From positions 234,714 through 298,713 of the forward strand of contig CAJJDP010000071.1 of the NCBI GenBank assembly GCA_905182995.1: a stretch of 64,000 nt of DNA. The letters run 5' to 3'. The position numbers and the translations under genes were made by a program. Of the stretch, positions 26,899 through 40,039 are shown one piece after another (the first letter of the stretch is position 1; the number at the start of each line of letters is the position of its first letter). Source of the stretch: Paramecium octaurelia (taxonomy: Eukaryota > Ciliophora > Oligohymenophorea > Peniculida > Parameciidae). The notes under the pieces were generated by a model. That model ran no database searches, was not told where the DNA came from, and worked only from the letters and a program-made list of their open reading frames with translations.

Positions 26899-28998
26899 TC
26901 ATATTTTCACATTTCTTTTAATTTTAAATGCCCTTTGTGGTTTTTATTATAATGGTTATTATTACTACTACTACACTTATTATTATTTGTTTGTTTCAGA
27001 TTTGGTTCTTGCTTTACCTTAGCTTTGAGTTCTCATTTACCTGGCATCTAAATCCACTTCTGAAAAAGGGTATTATTTAACAGGAATTTATTCATACTAA
27101 GATCTTCTGAAGTATTACTTTTATTATTATTATTATTATTGTTGTTGTTATTGTTATTGCTATTATTGTTATTGTTATTATTATTGTTTTTTTTCTTTCT
27201 TTATTTCCTAAGCCTTTTAATATCTTGTTTATGGTTTGACAACCACAGCATCTAAGTTACCCTCTAAGTTATCCTTTATCTATCCATTACAGACATATTC
27301 ATAAAATGCTTTCAAAACCCTATTCAATTATTCTTTATTATTTATAAACCTTTAGAATAAAATAATTAATTTACTTAAGAACCTTCCTTAAATATGGTTC
27401 GAATCTGTAATGCATAGTTTTCATTATATTAAAAGCTAAAAATGATTTCAAATTAGCTAAAGTCTTAAAAGGAGAAGCTGATAATCTGCTCATAGGATTT
27501 ATAAGATTAAAATCTAAAAATGCATTCACAATGCCCACTCCAACTTGTTCATAATCTTAAATTGTAAAAAAATAAGACTTTGGATTGGATGTTTAAACTG
27601 ATCCGAATACAATATTTTCATCTAATTAATCATCTGTATATGAATTATCTTATTTTAATATAAATGTTACTTCCACTCTCTTCATACATAATATTTGTGA
27701 TTCTTCCAGTGTTGTAATTACATTCTAGAGTGTAACTATGAATAATGCCACAAATCTTATAAAAAGCTACTCTCCCTGAACCTTCCTTACTTAAACCATC
27801 TCCTTTATCAGCAGCATACATATTTTTTTCAGTAAAGTTGCATGCATCATAATCGAATATTTCCGAATATAAACTAATCAATCTTGGAATTATGCAATTT
27901 GATGTATGCTAACTTAATGATGGTAATTAATTTCCATATATAAATACTCCCTTATGACCAGCATGAGCATGTAAATCAATATATCCATAAAATCTATCAG
28001 TATTTTAAAGTCTCATTATATATTCTTTAATCGCATAAATTGTTGGGTGATCCTCCTTTGAAGGAGATAAATAATATCTATTTAGATTTTAACACAAGGA
28101 ATCAGTTCTGTAATGTCCCCTATAAACACCATCTGGATTTATAATAGGAACAATAGACCAAACAAATTTCTCTCTGGCCACTTATGCAGCAGGATCATAT
28201 GCATTGAGTAAATACTTCATTAATCCATTGTTAACAAAAGATCCTGGCACTTCCCCTGGATGAACTCTAGCAGATATAAAAATGTGTGGTTTTTTGAATT
28301 GTTAAGGACGACTTTAAGGGAATAAACCAGGGATAGATTCTTCCTTAATTTAGGATGATCCATTAGTTATTGTAATTAGATTTATAGGTCTACCTTCTTT
28401 AGAGTAAGCCAGTACTGAATTATCATAATAAATGTCAGGCACTTAAAGAGACATAGCTTAACATAGTTATAGAAAATTCTATAACTATATATGTTCAATA
28501 CATCATTGTCTTCACAACTCCAAGGATAGAAGAAGGCAAAATAAACTGTCGAATCATTCAGAAAACTATGCTTAAAAGTTATTTCAAAATGACCCTCTGG
28601 AACTAAGCGATATTAACACTGTTGTTTTAATCTCTCCCATTAAGACGAATGACAATTTCTATAGACTGGCTACATACCATCTTTGAAAAGTCCCATCTAT
28701 GATGAAGATGTTATTACTTACTTAGTTTTACATATTGGCTATTACAAATGTGAGTTCCCCTTCATTCACACCAGACACTGAGAAATAAAACCATGTTCTA
28801 TAATTAGTTGTCTTGCCATTAATTCCCCAATCACTTGATATGTTAAGGATGTACTTAATAATGTTATAATTTAAGTACTCTTCCACTGCTTTCCCTCCGA
28901 ACACTCTTTAGATTCCCAGAATCGAATGCACTTGAAAATGTGATTCCTTGAATGGTCTCAGTGATCTGAGATGGATATTCGGTAGCATTATTCATCAT
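26899..28998 (-). CDS. Cytosolic carboxypeptidase (CCP/AGBL family), poly-Q tail
   Basis: About 659 residues with five inferred introns; the spliced length is a multiple of three. The beta-sandwich N-domain ([29 protein letters not shown]) is followed by an M14 zinc-peptidase domain. Zinc ligands lie in [12 protein letters not shown] (HxxE) and [15 protein letters not shown], substrate-binding residues in [13 protein letters not shown] and NLNR, and the catalytic glutamate in LECNYNTGR. CCPs remove glutamates from tubulin tails, which matters for cilia and cortical microtubules, abundant in ciliates. After the catalytic domain comes a run of about 20 glutamines and a Q/K-rich tail. One intron (25 nt near 28,895) starts GTG, ends AAG and is unusually GC-rich, so that junction is less secure. 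Confidence 0.9.
27115..27192 (-). repeat. Poly-glutamine microsatellite
   Basis: Plus-strand runs of TTATTA/TTGTTG/CTA are, on the coding strand, consecutive TAA, CAA and TAG codons, all glutamine in this code. They give roughly 20 glutamines after the carboxypeptidase domain. The mixed codons mean it is not a pure triplet repeat. Confidence 0.8.
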
Positions 28999-29656
28999 TC
29001 GAATTAATATTTATAACAAGTGACAGTTTATAAAGTTTAATATTACATAACTATTAATAATAATCTAAACAAATCTGAATTACATTATGATAAGCAAATC
29101 TATTGATAGAAAATCTTTAATTTCGATCGTTGGTTTAGGCACAAAGAAATAAATATTTTATATTGTTCTCATTTCTTATTCATCATACTAATATTCATTA
29201 TAAGAAAAAAAGAATTTAGAAGATATTTAATAAAAAGTTAGTATAATTAAATTTTGATTCATGAAAATGTAAATGTGATTATCTATTTTTCAATTAGATT
29301 TTTCATTAAAGGATTAAAATTATACTTTTCAAAGATGATTTGTTTTATTTAGAATAAACTCAATTAATTTTAAGTTACATTCTTATTTACAACTATAATA
29401 ATTTAATTCAAAGATTTTGAAATATTTGTAGGGTATTACAATCAAATTTATGATGTGTATTTTAATTATGCTCTAAGTTAAAAATAATATTTTTCTATTC
29501 TTATAATAATTATATGTTATTTAAAGAAATAATCTCTTAATAAAGATGAGTTTTATGAAATTTACTTAAGATAAATGATTAATAGAGAAGGATGTAAATT
29601 ATAAACCTAAGAAGAATTAACTTTGGCTGTGTTAAAAAGAATAATAGATTCACAGT
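28999..29656. other. Intergenic, antisense open frame only
   Basis: About 660 bp between the carboxypeptidase start and the stop of the OSCA-type channel gene. A TGA-free plus-strand frame runs from 29,107 to 29,781 but has no ATG until 29,335 and overlaps the channel tail on the other strand. The channel could also extend a little into this region through one more intron near 29,700. I call no separate gene. Confidence 0.45.
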
Positions 29657-32600
29657 TCATTTATAATCTATATTCTATTACTATTTCTATTTAATTTAAC
29701 ATAATTGATTACAAAATTAAATAGTTTTATCATCATTCAATATTTATGGCTTTTATTTCATCCCATTCATAATATTTTTGATATTATTTATTATACTAAA
29801 ATAAGAAATAAATGATACTGCTTTGTGATAGGACCTTAAACCAATCAATTTCTACTAAGAACTTTAAATTTGATTTTATTCTGCTTTTGATTTATTGAAT
29901 TGACTTTATGAAACATCATTTTAATTGTTAGCTTTACTCTAAGAGTTTTGATTCTAATTTTCATTTTAAACCAAAGCTGATTATTTAATTTGGCTTTAAG
30001 CTAGAGGCAATTATTCTATTTTAATATCTTGATTCATAATCGGGATCTCATTATTATTATTATTGACGCCAATAGGTATTTCTAATTCATTCAATAATTT
30101 GAGATATTTTCCCTTATAAATGGAGGGAGCAAACATCTATTGAAATTGGGTAAATTTCACATCTTCCTAAATTTATTCCTTCTTTAAAACTAAAATAATT
30201 ATATAAAACTCTTACATTTCAAAAATGGTCTAAGCTCTTATTATTCTTATTCATTTGAATTATTTCTTAAAATCTTTTCATTGAAACTAGAAAAACATTT
30301 TGAAAGCAATCCAATCACAGGTTTATAACAAAAGAAAAATAAAAATATTATTATAATAAGAATAGCAAGGATAGCAAGTAAAATGATATTTGGAATTTAA
30401 CTCCATGATCTATCCCACCATTCTACAACAACATTCTATTACCCATAGACATCTTATAATTGATCTATTACTAATTTTGCCTCAATTGTTTCATAAAATA
30501 AATTAGTACTACCATAAATATAGGTAGCAAAGCCTAAATGAATTACAACAGCAATCCATAAATATTTTCTTATAGATTCACTAATTATTGAATCTATCCT
30601 GATTGGTTTTCGATAGGTAGTGAAAACTAAAAAATCATAATTTACAATACTTGAAATCTTATCCACAAAGTACAGGAACCATATTGTTAGCATTGTAATG
30701 AAATATAAGAATGGGAGAGCGGGAGTATACATAAAACAAATATAAAGGGCTGTCAAAACTTGTGCATATCTTAATTCAACCCTAAATTATTCTCCCTTAT
30801 ATAAATCTTTGAAATCTTAATAGCTCTTCTTTCTAGTTTTTTTCTCATTTAAACAACAAGAACATTAATCATATGCCTATCTTACATATCTGATGATTAT
30901 TTCAATTAAAAGCATCATAGGTTAAGTCAGAATGTTAATCAATAAAGTTAATAACTATAATATAGATAATTATATACCAAAACAATTCCAATATTTTAAC
31001 ACCATTTAGAATCAATATCCCCATACTTTCCTCCAAAAAGAAATCTAATGGCCTGAGGAGCATCATCTCTTGTAGAATTACCAAAATCAATATTTGTAAT
31101 AAGAAGAATCAATCCAGTATTTAAAAATTGACCTAAAAATATTTTTAGAATTCTGCTTGAATACTCTTCCGAAATCATCAAATGTTTCTCCCATTTTGAC
31201 AGAACTAAGCAATTAGGTTATTTTTACAAATGAATATGTATTAAATTAAAACGTTTACACCAATAAGTCCAGCTACAATTATCCAGGGTAGTGATTATTA
31301 AAATGTATACTATTTCACCCAATCTTAGCAAATTTCATAATCTCCTTAAAAAATATCATTAATCTTTGGCTTACAGTAACATTCAACATAACCTTTAATG
31401 GCAATACTATTTTCATCATCAATTTCTTATTGAACCTATAGTTCTGTAATATTGTCATAGATTTTATTATTGCAATTAATAGAAGGGTATTTTTGTTAAA
31501 AATCTGTCTTTTAAAGATTCACCCAACTTACCAAAACCCATGAGCCTGCTAAAAGAATTAAAGTTATAAAGAGACTGCAAAATTATCTCAAAATTCTTTG
31601 TTTTAGAGAATAATTAAGATTATTCCAATTGATATTCTCAGGGATAGGTGCATCCTTAACTTACAACTTAAACTTCTTCAATAACCTAAATAAATCTTAA
31701 TATTTACAATTTTTTATTTTTTTCTTCATCATCGAAACAGCAAAAACAGCAGTAATAATAAAGCCAATCCTTTGGTAGACTTTGAAGCTATTCTTAAACT
31801 TATTATTTTTATTTCATTGTATCGAAAGTAATCCAAATGTACTTTGTATCCCCTTCTGATTATAATGCTTCAATCTTTTAGGAAATCTCTTCTATTTCAT
31901 TCCAATATTTCTAAATGTTTTTATCAATTTTAGTTAGATTTTATTATGAATTAGGATCTTCACATAAATGCAAAAAGTTTTGATAAAAATCTTAATATGT
32001 TTCTTTTGACATAATCGACATTTGAATATTTTTTTAGGCTTCTTGATAAAATTATGATTTATTGGCTTTCAATTCTTCTAATTACTATGAAATCATTTGC
32101 TTTTTATGTTTCAATTCTGATTACAACTTTAATATTTTTTCTTTTTCTGAAACTTAAATATCATAAATTTATAAATCAGCGTCTTTTAAAACAGACTTTA
32201 ATTTTTCATCAATAAATTTTTTCACTTCTGTTAGCAACACCTATTTAATTTATTGATTTTCATTAAGTTATAGCGCTCTTATTATTTCTGCGCATTTTGG
32301 TAGATTTGATATCTAAAGTGAAAAGTGTTATAAGGTGGGGGATTCTTTTTGTGAAATTTTATTGTACTTTTTTTCACTCGTTGTTAAACAAACTAAAAAA
32401 TAAATGAATAGCAAGACTATGGCTGCATCACAAGATGCAAAGATAAGTGGTATTATTTTTTATTCCAATTCAACTGGACCAATAGAAATCATGGCTTCTT
32501 TGCATTATGCTCCAGCATATATTTTCATTCCACTTAAATCTTCCTTATTAAAATCTGATTTTGATAAAGTAAAGGAATATTATTCTTAAGAATCTACCTA

Positions 32601-33489
32601 TTGTCTTAATGAATTCAATCTATCTTAATTAGTTACATTTAAATCCAATTCAGATTTGCTTATATAAATACAATCCTATTCGTTTGAGGTAATTATGCCG
32701 TATAAAAATGATGGTCCAGCAAGATTACCTGAATCGCATTACAAATTAAATTCAAGAGGTCCATAGTCAGAATCAAACGATTAAATTTAACAATCTTTAT
32801 TATTTAAACTTGTTGCACCAATAGTGGTTGCCATTAAAAATTCAAACGGATTAGATGAATCTCTAGCTTCACTCCCAACATAAGCTATTTATAATTCTCA
32901 AAATATTACATAATACGCTAAAAAATAATTATGGTATTGATAATATTGTGAAAATGATAAAATAGTACCCTAACTTTTTTAAGAATCTAAAATATAGATT
33001 GATACCAACCCCAAACTATTTAAAATGAGGTCTTGTGTTTTATGAACCACAACAAAAAGTATGAGAACCAATCGGAAGGCAACATACTTCACAACACTTT
33101 TTATTTTATTTTTCTTTTTTATGAATCTATATCATAGGTGAAACTATTACTTTCTAGAAAAATGTTTAAGGCTAATTCTCTTCATTTCGAAAAGGTGCTA
33201 TAAATATACTTTTTCTAAAATCTGATTGGCTTTTGCATTTCTAACTTTAATTAAAATTTGTGTTAGTTCTATCATTTTAATTAACTTGTTATTCAATCAA
33301 TGGATGATCCTCCCTATATTATTAGTGAACTATATATTACTATCCATTTTGTTCTGCTTAGGTAAAATTAGGTTGAATTTCTTTTTTTTCATTCTATTAA
33401 TGCAATGCATGCGGCTCAACTTAGTTTGTATCGGATCTCTAAGGAGAATTATCATTATTTTAGTTGACTTGGCTATTGTTGTTACTCAT
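29657..33489 (-). CDS. OSCA/CSC1/TMEM63-type membrane channel
   Basis: About 1,237 residues with five introns of 22-26 nt; the spliced length is a multiple of three. The N-terminal 115 residues are hydrophilic, followed by a cysteine cluster (KKCCEVCCLPIGSHTFCC), a membrane helix, and a luminal domain (CDSGNLAGPSFLYGIITS). Then come a helix (AAIVLLFIYFLVCL), a cytosolic domain with an RNA-recognition-like fold, and the hallmark DAPIPENINWNNL. The 7-helix core includes STRDDAPQAIRFLFGG and MYTPALPFLYFITML. A Q/N-rich tail follows the last helix. Members of this family are osmo- or mechanosensitive cation channels. The long cysteine-rich N-terminus and luminal insertion are larger than in plant or animal members. 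A 60-codon antisense frame at 32,404 is a shadow. Confidence 0.75.
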
Positions 33490-33763
33490 GGTAATATCAG
33501 TATTAGAATAATTATCAGATAGAAAATATAATATATAAGTTTAGTTAATTTTTCTGTTGAATTAATAGAATACTTTTATCGATCAAGCATTAAAATCTGA
33601 TTGTGTTGAACTCGATAAATTATTCATGAATTATATTTTGAGTAATATAAAATTCATATAGTCGTTGCAATTATGCAGAACTAAGTAAGAATAAGAAATA
33701 ATATAACTTCATGAACCTTTTAATAATTATAATAAGAGACTATTGATATCGAAATATATACTA

Positions 33764-34846
33764 TCAACCCCACCCATATCTATCTTAAAAAGGATAATAA
33801 GGAGAGAAAAAATCTGAACCAATTTCCTCATTTTCGTTTTCTAAACTTATTGATTTATATTCTAATATATATATTTTCTCTTTCGCTTCTCTTGATGTAA
33901 TGCTTTCATCAAAATATTTATTAATTAAATTGCTCTGTTGAAAATTTCCAACCCACCATTTATAATAATAAAACTTTGCATATTTTAAAAATTTTTCTCT
34001 TAAAAATATCTATTCTTTTTTTTGAATAAATTTATATTTTGATTTATTATTATATAGTAAATTGACTTAACGAAGCAATTTCGGCTTTGAGAGATTATAA
34101 TAAAATTTATATCTATTTTATTTATCTTTTAATATTAGAAGTTTCGAATATATTTTACATGATTCTCCATTCAAAATGTGTAATTAATGAATTTTGGTAG
34201 GTCTTACTTAGCAATACGATAGAATCTTTGAATAAAATTGTAACAATATTATAGAGTTCTAAATTAGTAAATCCTCAATAACTGGGAGGGATGGCAATTC
34301 TAATTTGATGATAACATCTAAAGTCTAAGTGTTTCTTATTTCAAATGCACTGTTAACGTAAAGAAGCACTAAAAAATCTGTATTCTTTTAAGGACTCATA
34401 TTTGATAGATATTAATTTTCAATCTTGAAAGTATTCTCCTGTTGTTTTTTTAAATCAACTTGAAGAATCTTACCAAGTTGTTAACAAAGAAAACCATAAA
34501 GAACTTTACCACAAAAACAATATAATAATTTTTATTCTTTAAGAGATGCAATGATTGATTGATTATCCTCAACACTAGAATCTTCTTCATTTTCTTCATC
34601 ATTTTCCTCTTAAATTTCTTCTTGATTTACTCCTTCATCTTCTTCTTCTTCTAATATGCGTTCAAAGCATGTATCAAACTCAAGTTCGTTATCTTCTAAG
34701 TACTCTAAAAAAATGTAATCCCTTCCTTCATGAATTATTCCTATTCGATTTTCATGTTTTCTTAAATAATAATCTATTTATCCACATTCCATCATGATAT
34801 TAGTTAGTTTAGATAGTTTAAATTTCTAACCAGAGTTTTGATTCAT
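33764..34846 (-). CDS. Acidic hypothetical protein
   Basis: An intronless frame of 361 codons. Residues 85-130 are a strongly acidic run (ILEEEEDEGVNQEEI and following). Residues 145-180 include CFCGKVLYGFLCQQ, which could be a small metal site but does not match a known finger. The C-terminal half is basic and aromatic (FLKYAKFYYYKWWVGNF). I do not recognise a family. The length, balanced composition and clean start support a real gene; there is no signal peptide or membrane helix. Confidence 0.65.
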
Positions 34847-35141
34847 AAATTAATTATTGCTATTTTGATGAATCTCCAATAATTATTAGAATTCGATCAA
34901 AACAATTATATATATGCTTTACCAAATTAGATACATAGTTATAAAATTTTATTCAAAAATTTCAGAACTCATCACAGATTAAACCAATTAAAATAATGTC
35001 ATTAAAATTGGATTCGGATGTATCTTATGTGGAATTATCTGTTGCTAATCATTTTATTAATTTTATTATTGCTATATTTATTATATTAATCAGACTAAAC
35101 TTAAGTTACTAACCGATGCTGTATCCCAACTTGTGTGTTTG

Positions 35142-35484
35142 TCAGTTCTTTTGAGACTTATTAATTTTCTCAGACATGCCTTGTAGACAAACCTTTCCTC
35201 TTCGCATTCCCATAAATAATGCTTGATCTTTTTTGTTAATGGGCGCATACTAGTAACATAACAGCAATTAATACTATGTGTAATGAGTAGAACTATCTTG
35301 ATGCATGGGTGTATGGCCAAAGTCCTAAAATAAACTTTTTAGTGGTTACAATTGACTTTCCATCGGTTAACATTCTTGGCCACATTGAAGGCCAGCTGGG
35401 ATGAATGATTTCCATTTGTTTAGTGTTTGATCTATTTGAATGATTAATATTTGATTTACTCGAAAGCACAGTCTTCATAATCAT
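35142..35484 (-). CDS. Small hypothetical protein
   Basis: A frame beginning MIMKTVLSSK continues through MEIIHPSWPSMWPRMLTDG and LGLWPYTHASRQFYSLHI. An intron of 25 nt (GTATTA...TAG near 35,240) then gives a basic tail ending KINKSQKN and TGA at 35,142, 105 residues in all. An alternative 23-nt intron nearby keeps a different frame, gives a tail with WECEEERFVYKACLRK, and ends at 35,090. Both splice forms are in phase, so the C-terminus is undecided. No family recognised. Confidence 0.45.
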
Positions 35485-36134
35485 GCATCTACTTTAAACA
35501 TGGAGTTGTGTCTACACTTAAAATATGTTATACCAAAAACAGGAGGTACTGAAGAGGGCAATGTACCAAAATATAGATAACTCATAAAATAAATATAAAA
35601 ATAATAATAATATCTAATTTTATTTACAAATAATATAATTGGATTTTCTCTTCATTGATTTCTACTCTAGAGAATTAGATCATTAATAATATTGATATAT
35701 GGTAATGGATATTAAACTTAGTTAAATTTATAATAATTCTAATGTATAATTATCTGCAAATTCTTTATTTAAAAGATAGCGCTCCTGAGGAACTAAAATT
35801 ATGAATTTTTATTAATAAAAACAAATTTAAGAATTCAAAAAGGGAAAAGTATATGAAATACCCTGAATTTTCTGATTTTATACTACATGAATTATGAGAC
35901 CTTAAAAATAGAGAAGAATATTATTAATATTTTTATAATAGGGACAAGAATCAGAGTTACTGAAGGGTATGAAATTATCATATTCAATGTTCGAGATTTA
36001 CGATAAACTTTTGAGCTGAAATATTTGTGACTGATTGTTAATTCTATCAAGTTAATAGGATCCTTTTTTTCCTCATTATTATTAGTTTATTTTATTTACA
36101 TTTAATATCACAAAATAATTAATTTTTTTCTATT
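35485..36134. other. Intergenic, no gene seen
   Basis: 650 bp, very AT-rich after 35,580. No frame with a credible start, intron pattern or domain was seen on either strand. It separates divergent genes and should hold both promoters. Confidence 0.5.
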
Positions 36135-39100
36135 ATGGGCCAAAAAAATAAAAGAAAAGGAAGAAGAAATAAACATCAACAAATTTCATTACCACCATTG
36201 GATGAAGACTATAAATAAAATCTCTATCTAGAGGGTATCAAGTTTTAGTAATCAAAGCTCTGGAGGGCATAAATAAATTAAAAAATTCAAAAGATCTCTT
36301 CCTTTAGAAATTAGTGAAGGAAGCTTATTTGTTATCAAAAACATGGTTTGAAACCTGGAAATTACACATTGGATATGATGCTGTTTTGAAGGGTGAATAA
36401 CCTGGAGGTAAGAAATATGGAAGGCAATAACTTGGGGAGATTAATAAGGATTTAATAGCAGATGAAGAATAATTTCATGCTGCACCAGAGCTATTTAAGT
36501 AATTGGATCCTCCTTTGAATGATGTGTAGCCAGTCAAAGATTACATTCTTATTACGGAAGAGGCTTGGAAATTCTTTTAAGGAAAATACAAAGGTTAAGC
36601 TATCATAAGAATAGCAAACTAGTAAAGCGAGTTTAATTTGAAGATAATAAGTGTAATATTTAATTGATATCTAAGCCTAATATAATTTTTATGACTCAAG
36701 AGAAAATGAATGAGATTCATTCACTTAATTAAAGTTAACTGGTTAATTCCCTCGACTTATTGAGAATGAGAAAAGCACAACTGTTTAGTGATTGGAAATT
36801 CGGAGATTTGGAAACTTATTGTTAATAAATAATGGAGAGTAATAATATTCAAATATGGCTAATGAATCCTTTGTATGAAAATAATCAGATTAAATTGCAA
36901 TTGATAAAAACTATTCATTAATAGAAAAATGTTTTATTGGGTGAATAACTAATAGACGTAGAATATTAACAATTTTAATTATCACAGTTTTTAAAAAATC
37001 ATTTCATTCTAGTAGTGTTTAAGAATGAAGTTGAATTATCTTAATTAGATGTTAAATTTGAGTTAAATTAGAAAGGATGTTGTCTAAATTGTGAATCGAA
37101 GGTTTTATTGAATTATTCATGTGCTTGCAAGAAAGTGTTTTACTGTAGTGATACATGCAGATATAAGGATTAAGAATTTCATTCAAGACAATGCACAAAA
37201 GCTTACGATTCACAAGATGATGAAGACTTTGATGCAATCAATTATGAGGCTATTTCTACGAAATATGGGGCAGGATTAGCCAATTTGGGTAATACTTGCT
37301 ATATGAATTCATCTCTCTAGAGTCTCTTTAGTTCAACTCATTTCTAGGAATTCCTATCAAATAAATAATATTGGACTTAGAATACTATTAAAAGAAATGT
37401 GTAACTGAATTACAAATTAGAGAAGCTCCTAAAAAACCTATTGACTCATAATGAAGCATTTTCTCCATATAGTTTCAGGTAGCAATTGGCTCAAAAATAT
37501 CCATTTGTAATTATCCATATTCATAAATTAGTTTGGAAAGGATTTCTAATAGGATGCTGCAGAATTTATACTATATCTTTTTGATGCATTGAACGAAGAG
37601 TTGATATTAAAGGATGATAAATAGAAGCATCAATTTGAATAGTAATAATTAGAATTAGCAGATGTTGATAAGTCAGAACCTGTACAAGCCAATAGTGACA
37701 GTGAAGATGAAAGTAGTGATGAAAAGGAAAATCAAGAATCTCAACAGTAACAATAGTAGTAGCAGATTCAATTCCATAAAAAGGTACAATAAAATGTAAA
37801 TTAAATGATGTATGTAGTAAATCAACAATGATAATTATGAAAAGGCGATAGAGATGATCCACAAAATGAATAGTTCGCTTCTTCTTAAGAATTTCTTAGG
37901 AATCACTAGATCTTAAATTGAATGTCCAATCTGTGAATAAAAGACATAAAGTTATGAATAATTTTCAATATTACCACTCCCTTTAAATGCAACATGTTAA
38001 TCTAAGCGCAAACATTTAGTTGATGTGTTTGTCATTTCAAATGATTGGTATCAACCAAGTAAAAAAATAGTTTATGAATATCAACCAAATACAACTTTGT
38101 TATCAGAGGTTAAAACATATATAGGAGACAAGTTGGGGATTGAACCTACAACTTTATTAGGAGCTTTGTGTGCAAATAGTATAATAGATATGTATCTTTT
38201 CCATGATGAAGCTAATCTTTCAAAAATCATAAACGACAATTAAAATAGCTACTTGTGTTTTTTTTAATTAGACTAGAGCATTTTTTCAATAACTGATGAA
38301 GAACAGTATTTTGATGTGATGATCTATTCATTTGAAAAGAAGAATGCTTTCTCTTATTAATGTGAAAATATTTGTGTAGCCATTCCAAAGATATTGATAG
38401 TCAAGAAATCTTGTACTGCAGCTCAAATATATCAATAAATCTGGAATAAACTTGGAGAACATTCCAACTCTAATTAATTAAAAGATATTCAAATTGATGA
38501 ACCAAAGTAGGAGAACCTATTAAATTCATAGTAACTCAAGGAAGCTCTGAATTACTAGGTAATCATTCAAACTAGATTGCCATCCAAAACTCCTTGTCCA
38601 TTTACATGTGGCAAATCATTTAAAAAAGAGTAAAAACCTCATTCTTGTGAATTACCTTTGAATAATTCGACTACTTTGAATGACTATTTGAATAAAATAA
38701 ATTATCCCAATGCCGGTACTTCATTGTCAATAGAATTTGTGGAAAATGCCATTCCTAAATCCATAAGAATAGAATTTGAACCTAAAAATAACTACTTTAA
38801 ACATGATAAATGTAAATTAAATATAATATTGAGTAGCATTAGATCTAATAGATCTGATAGACAATTTCGAGTCTAAAGAACCGTTGGTAGATGAAAATGC
38901 TTATCATTGTACCACTTGTAATGATTTAACTTTCGCCATAAAGACAATGAGTTTAGAAAAACTACCAGATTAATTGATAATCCAACTCAAAAGATTTTAG
39001 TATGATGAACAAAAGGGGTTCTAGAAAAACAATATTTTAGTCGCATACCCTGAAAATATAACGATAAATTAGATTGATTATGATTTATATGGTGTAGTAT

Positions 39101-39255
39101 AGCATTTTGGAGGATTAGACAATGGTCACTATACGGCATACGGTAAGAGATCAAATAAATGGATTGAATTCAATGACAAATAAACAAAAGAAGTCTAAGT
39201 GAATGATGTAATAAACGACAAGAACGCGTACATTCTATTTTATTAGAGGAAATGA
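36135..39255 (+). CDS. Ubiquitin-specific protease with DUSP and MYND domains
   Basis: About 996 residues with five introns (23, 23, 25, 31 and about 28 nt); the spliced length is a multiple of three. A DUSP domain lies near residues 45-160 (KTWFETWKLHIGYDAV, ITEEAWKFFQGKYKG). A MYND-type zinc finger follows at about 300-345 (CCLNCESKV, CACKKVFYCSDTCRYKDQ, FHSRQC). The peptidase C19 domain begins with the cysteine box GNTCYMNSSLQ and ends with the histidine box GGLDNGHYTAYGK; internal CxxC pairs (CPIC, CTTC) fit the zinc ribbon. The enzyme should cleave ubiquitin from proteins; the MYND finger probably recruits partners. The catalytic Cys and His are present. The intron near 38,850 could be 19 or 28 nt. 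Confidence 0.92.
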
Positions 39256-39281
39256 TGTATATCTGATGTATTTTAAGTTAA

Positions 39282-39841
39282 TCATTTTTATTTGCTGAGT
39301 GGTAATTCTGCTTTATAATGAGCCTTTTCGATAATAGGAATTAACCCTTCATTAGCAAAGAACGTTAAGGGCATAATGACTCCTCCATTTTCAATGTACT
39401 TTGACCATTCCAATAATTCTTTTCCTCTCCATCCTGGACCAATTTATGCATAAGATGGCAAGTCTTTATAGTCTACCCATCTGGCTTATTGGGTTTCTTA
39501 GAGATAGAAATAACTCACATACCTCTATCAGGTTTTTGTTTTGGTATTTGTTTCTCATCAATGGGTTCTGCATAATATACCAATCGGACTCGAAGATGAT
39601 TTTGATCTGGCTTCAATGAATTTTCGACTCTTAGAATGCCTTTGAGAACAACGTCTATTGATGCTTCTTCTTTGGTTTCCCTGATGGCAGCCTATTCGAA
39701 GGTTTCGGGAGGATCTACTAAACCTCCAGGTAACCACCATCCTTGATCGCCGTTTTCCAAAATAGTGAGATATTGACCTTTGGAATTTCTACATACCACA
39801 AGGGAGATTCCGAGAAGACTTGATTTTTGTTACTTAAACAT
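39282..39841 (-). CDS. Nudix hydrolase
   Basis: 177 residues with one 26-nt intron near 39,500. The Nudix box is seen as GGLVDPPETFEQAAIRE followed by TKEEASIDV, matching Gx5Ex7REUxEExGU except that serine replaces the usual glycine. The strand before it, ILENGDQGWWLPGG, is typical. Nudix enzymes hydrolyse nucleoside diphosphates linked to other groups (NDP-sugars, dinucleotides, oxidised nucleotides); the substrate cannot be told. The C-terminal half (MPLTFFANEGLIPIIEKAHY) is ordinary for the fold. It converges with the ubiquitin protease with a 26-bp gap. Confidence 0.88.
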
Positions 39842-40039
39842 TATGTTATTATTATATTATTATTTAAATGTAAAATGAATAATATGATTAATCAGTATAT
39901 TGAGGATATTACGCAACATAATTTATTAATAATTTATTTTGAGGGTATTTAAATCTTTTTTCAAAAAGTCCAAATAAATTATATATTTTATTCAATAAAA
40001 ATTCAAACACTTTTTTAAATCAACAAAGAGTCGAAGTTT

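Noticed and set aside
27115-27192. Trinucleotide array considered as a CRISPR-like or satellite repeat
   Set aside because: It is an in-frame glutamine tract of the carboxypeptidase gene with mixed codons and no spacers.
29107-29781. TGA-free plus-strand frame of 225 codons
   Set aside because: No ATG for the first 76 codons, no domain, and it overlaps the Q/N-rich tail of the channel gene on the other strand.
32404-32966. Plus-strand frame beginning MNSKTMAASQDAK, about 187 codons in ciliate code
   Set aside because: It lies antisense to the luminal domain and a membrane helix of the OSCA/TMEM63-type gene, which has domain support and a correct spliced length.
33226-33522. Hydrophobic plus-strand 98-codon frame resembling a membrane protein
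   Set aside because: It is the antisense of the hydrophilic N-terminus of the same channel gene; hydrophobicity is a by-product of A/T-rich codons on the other strand.
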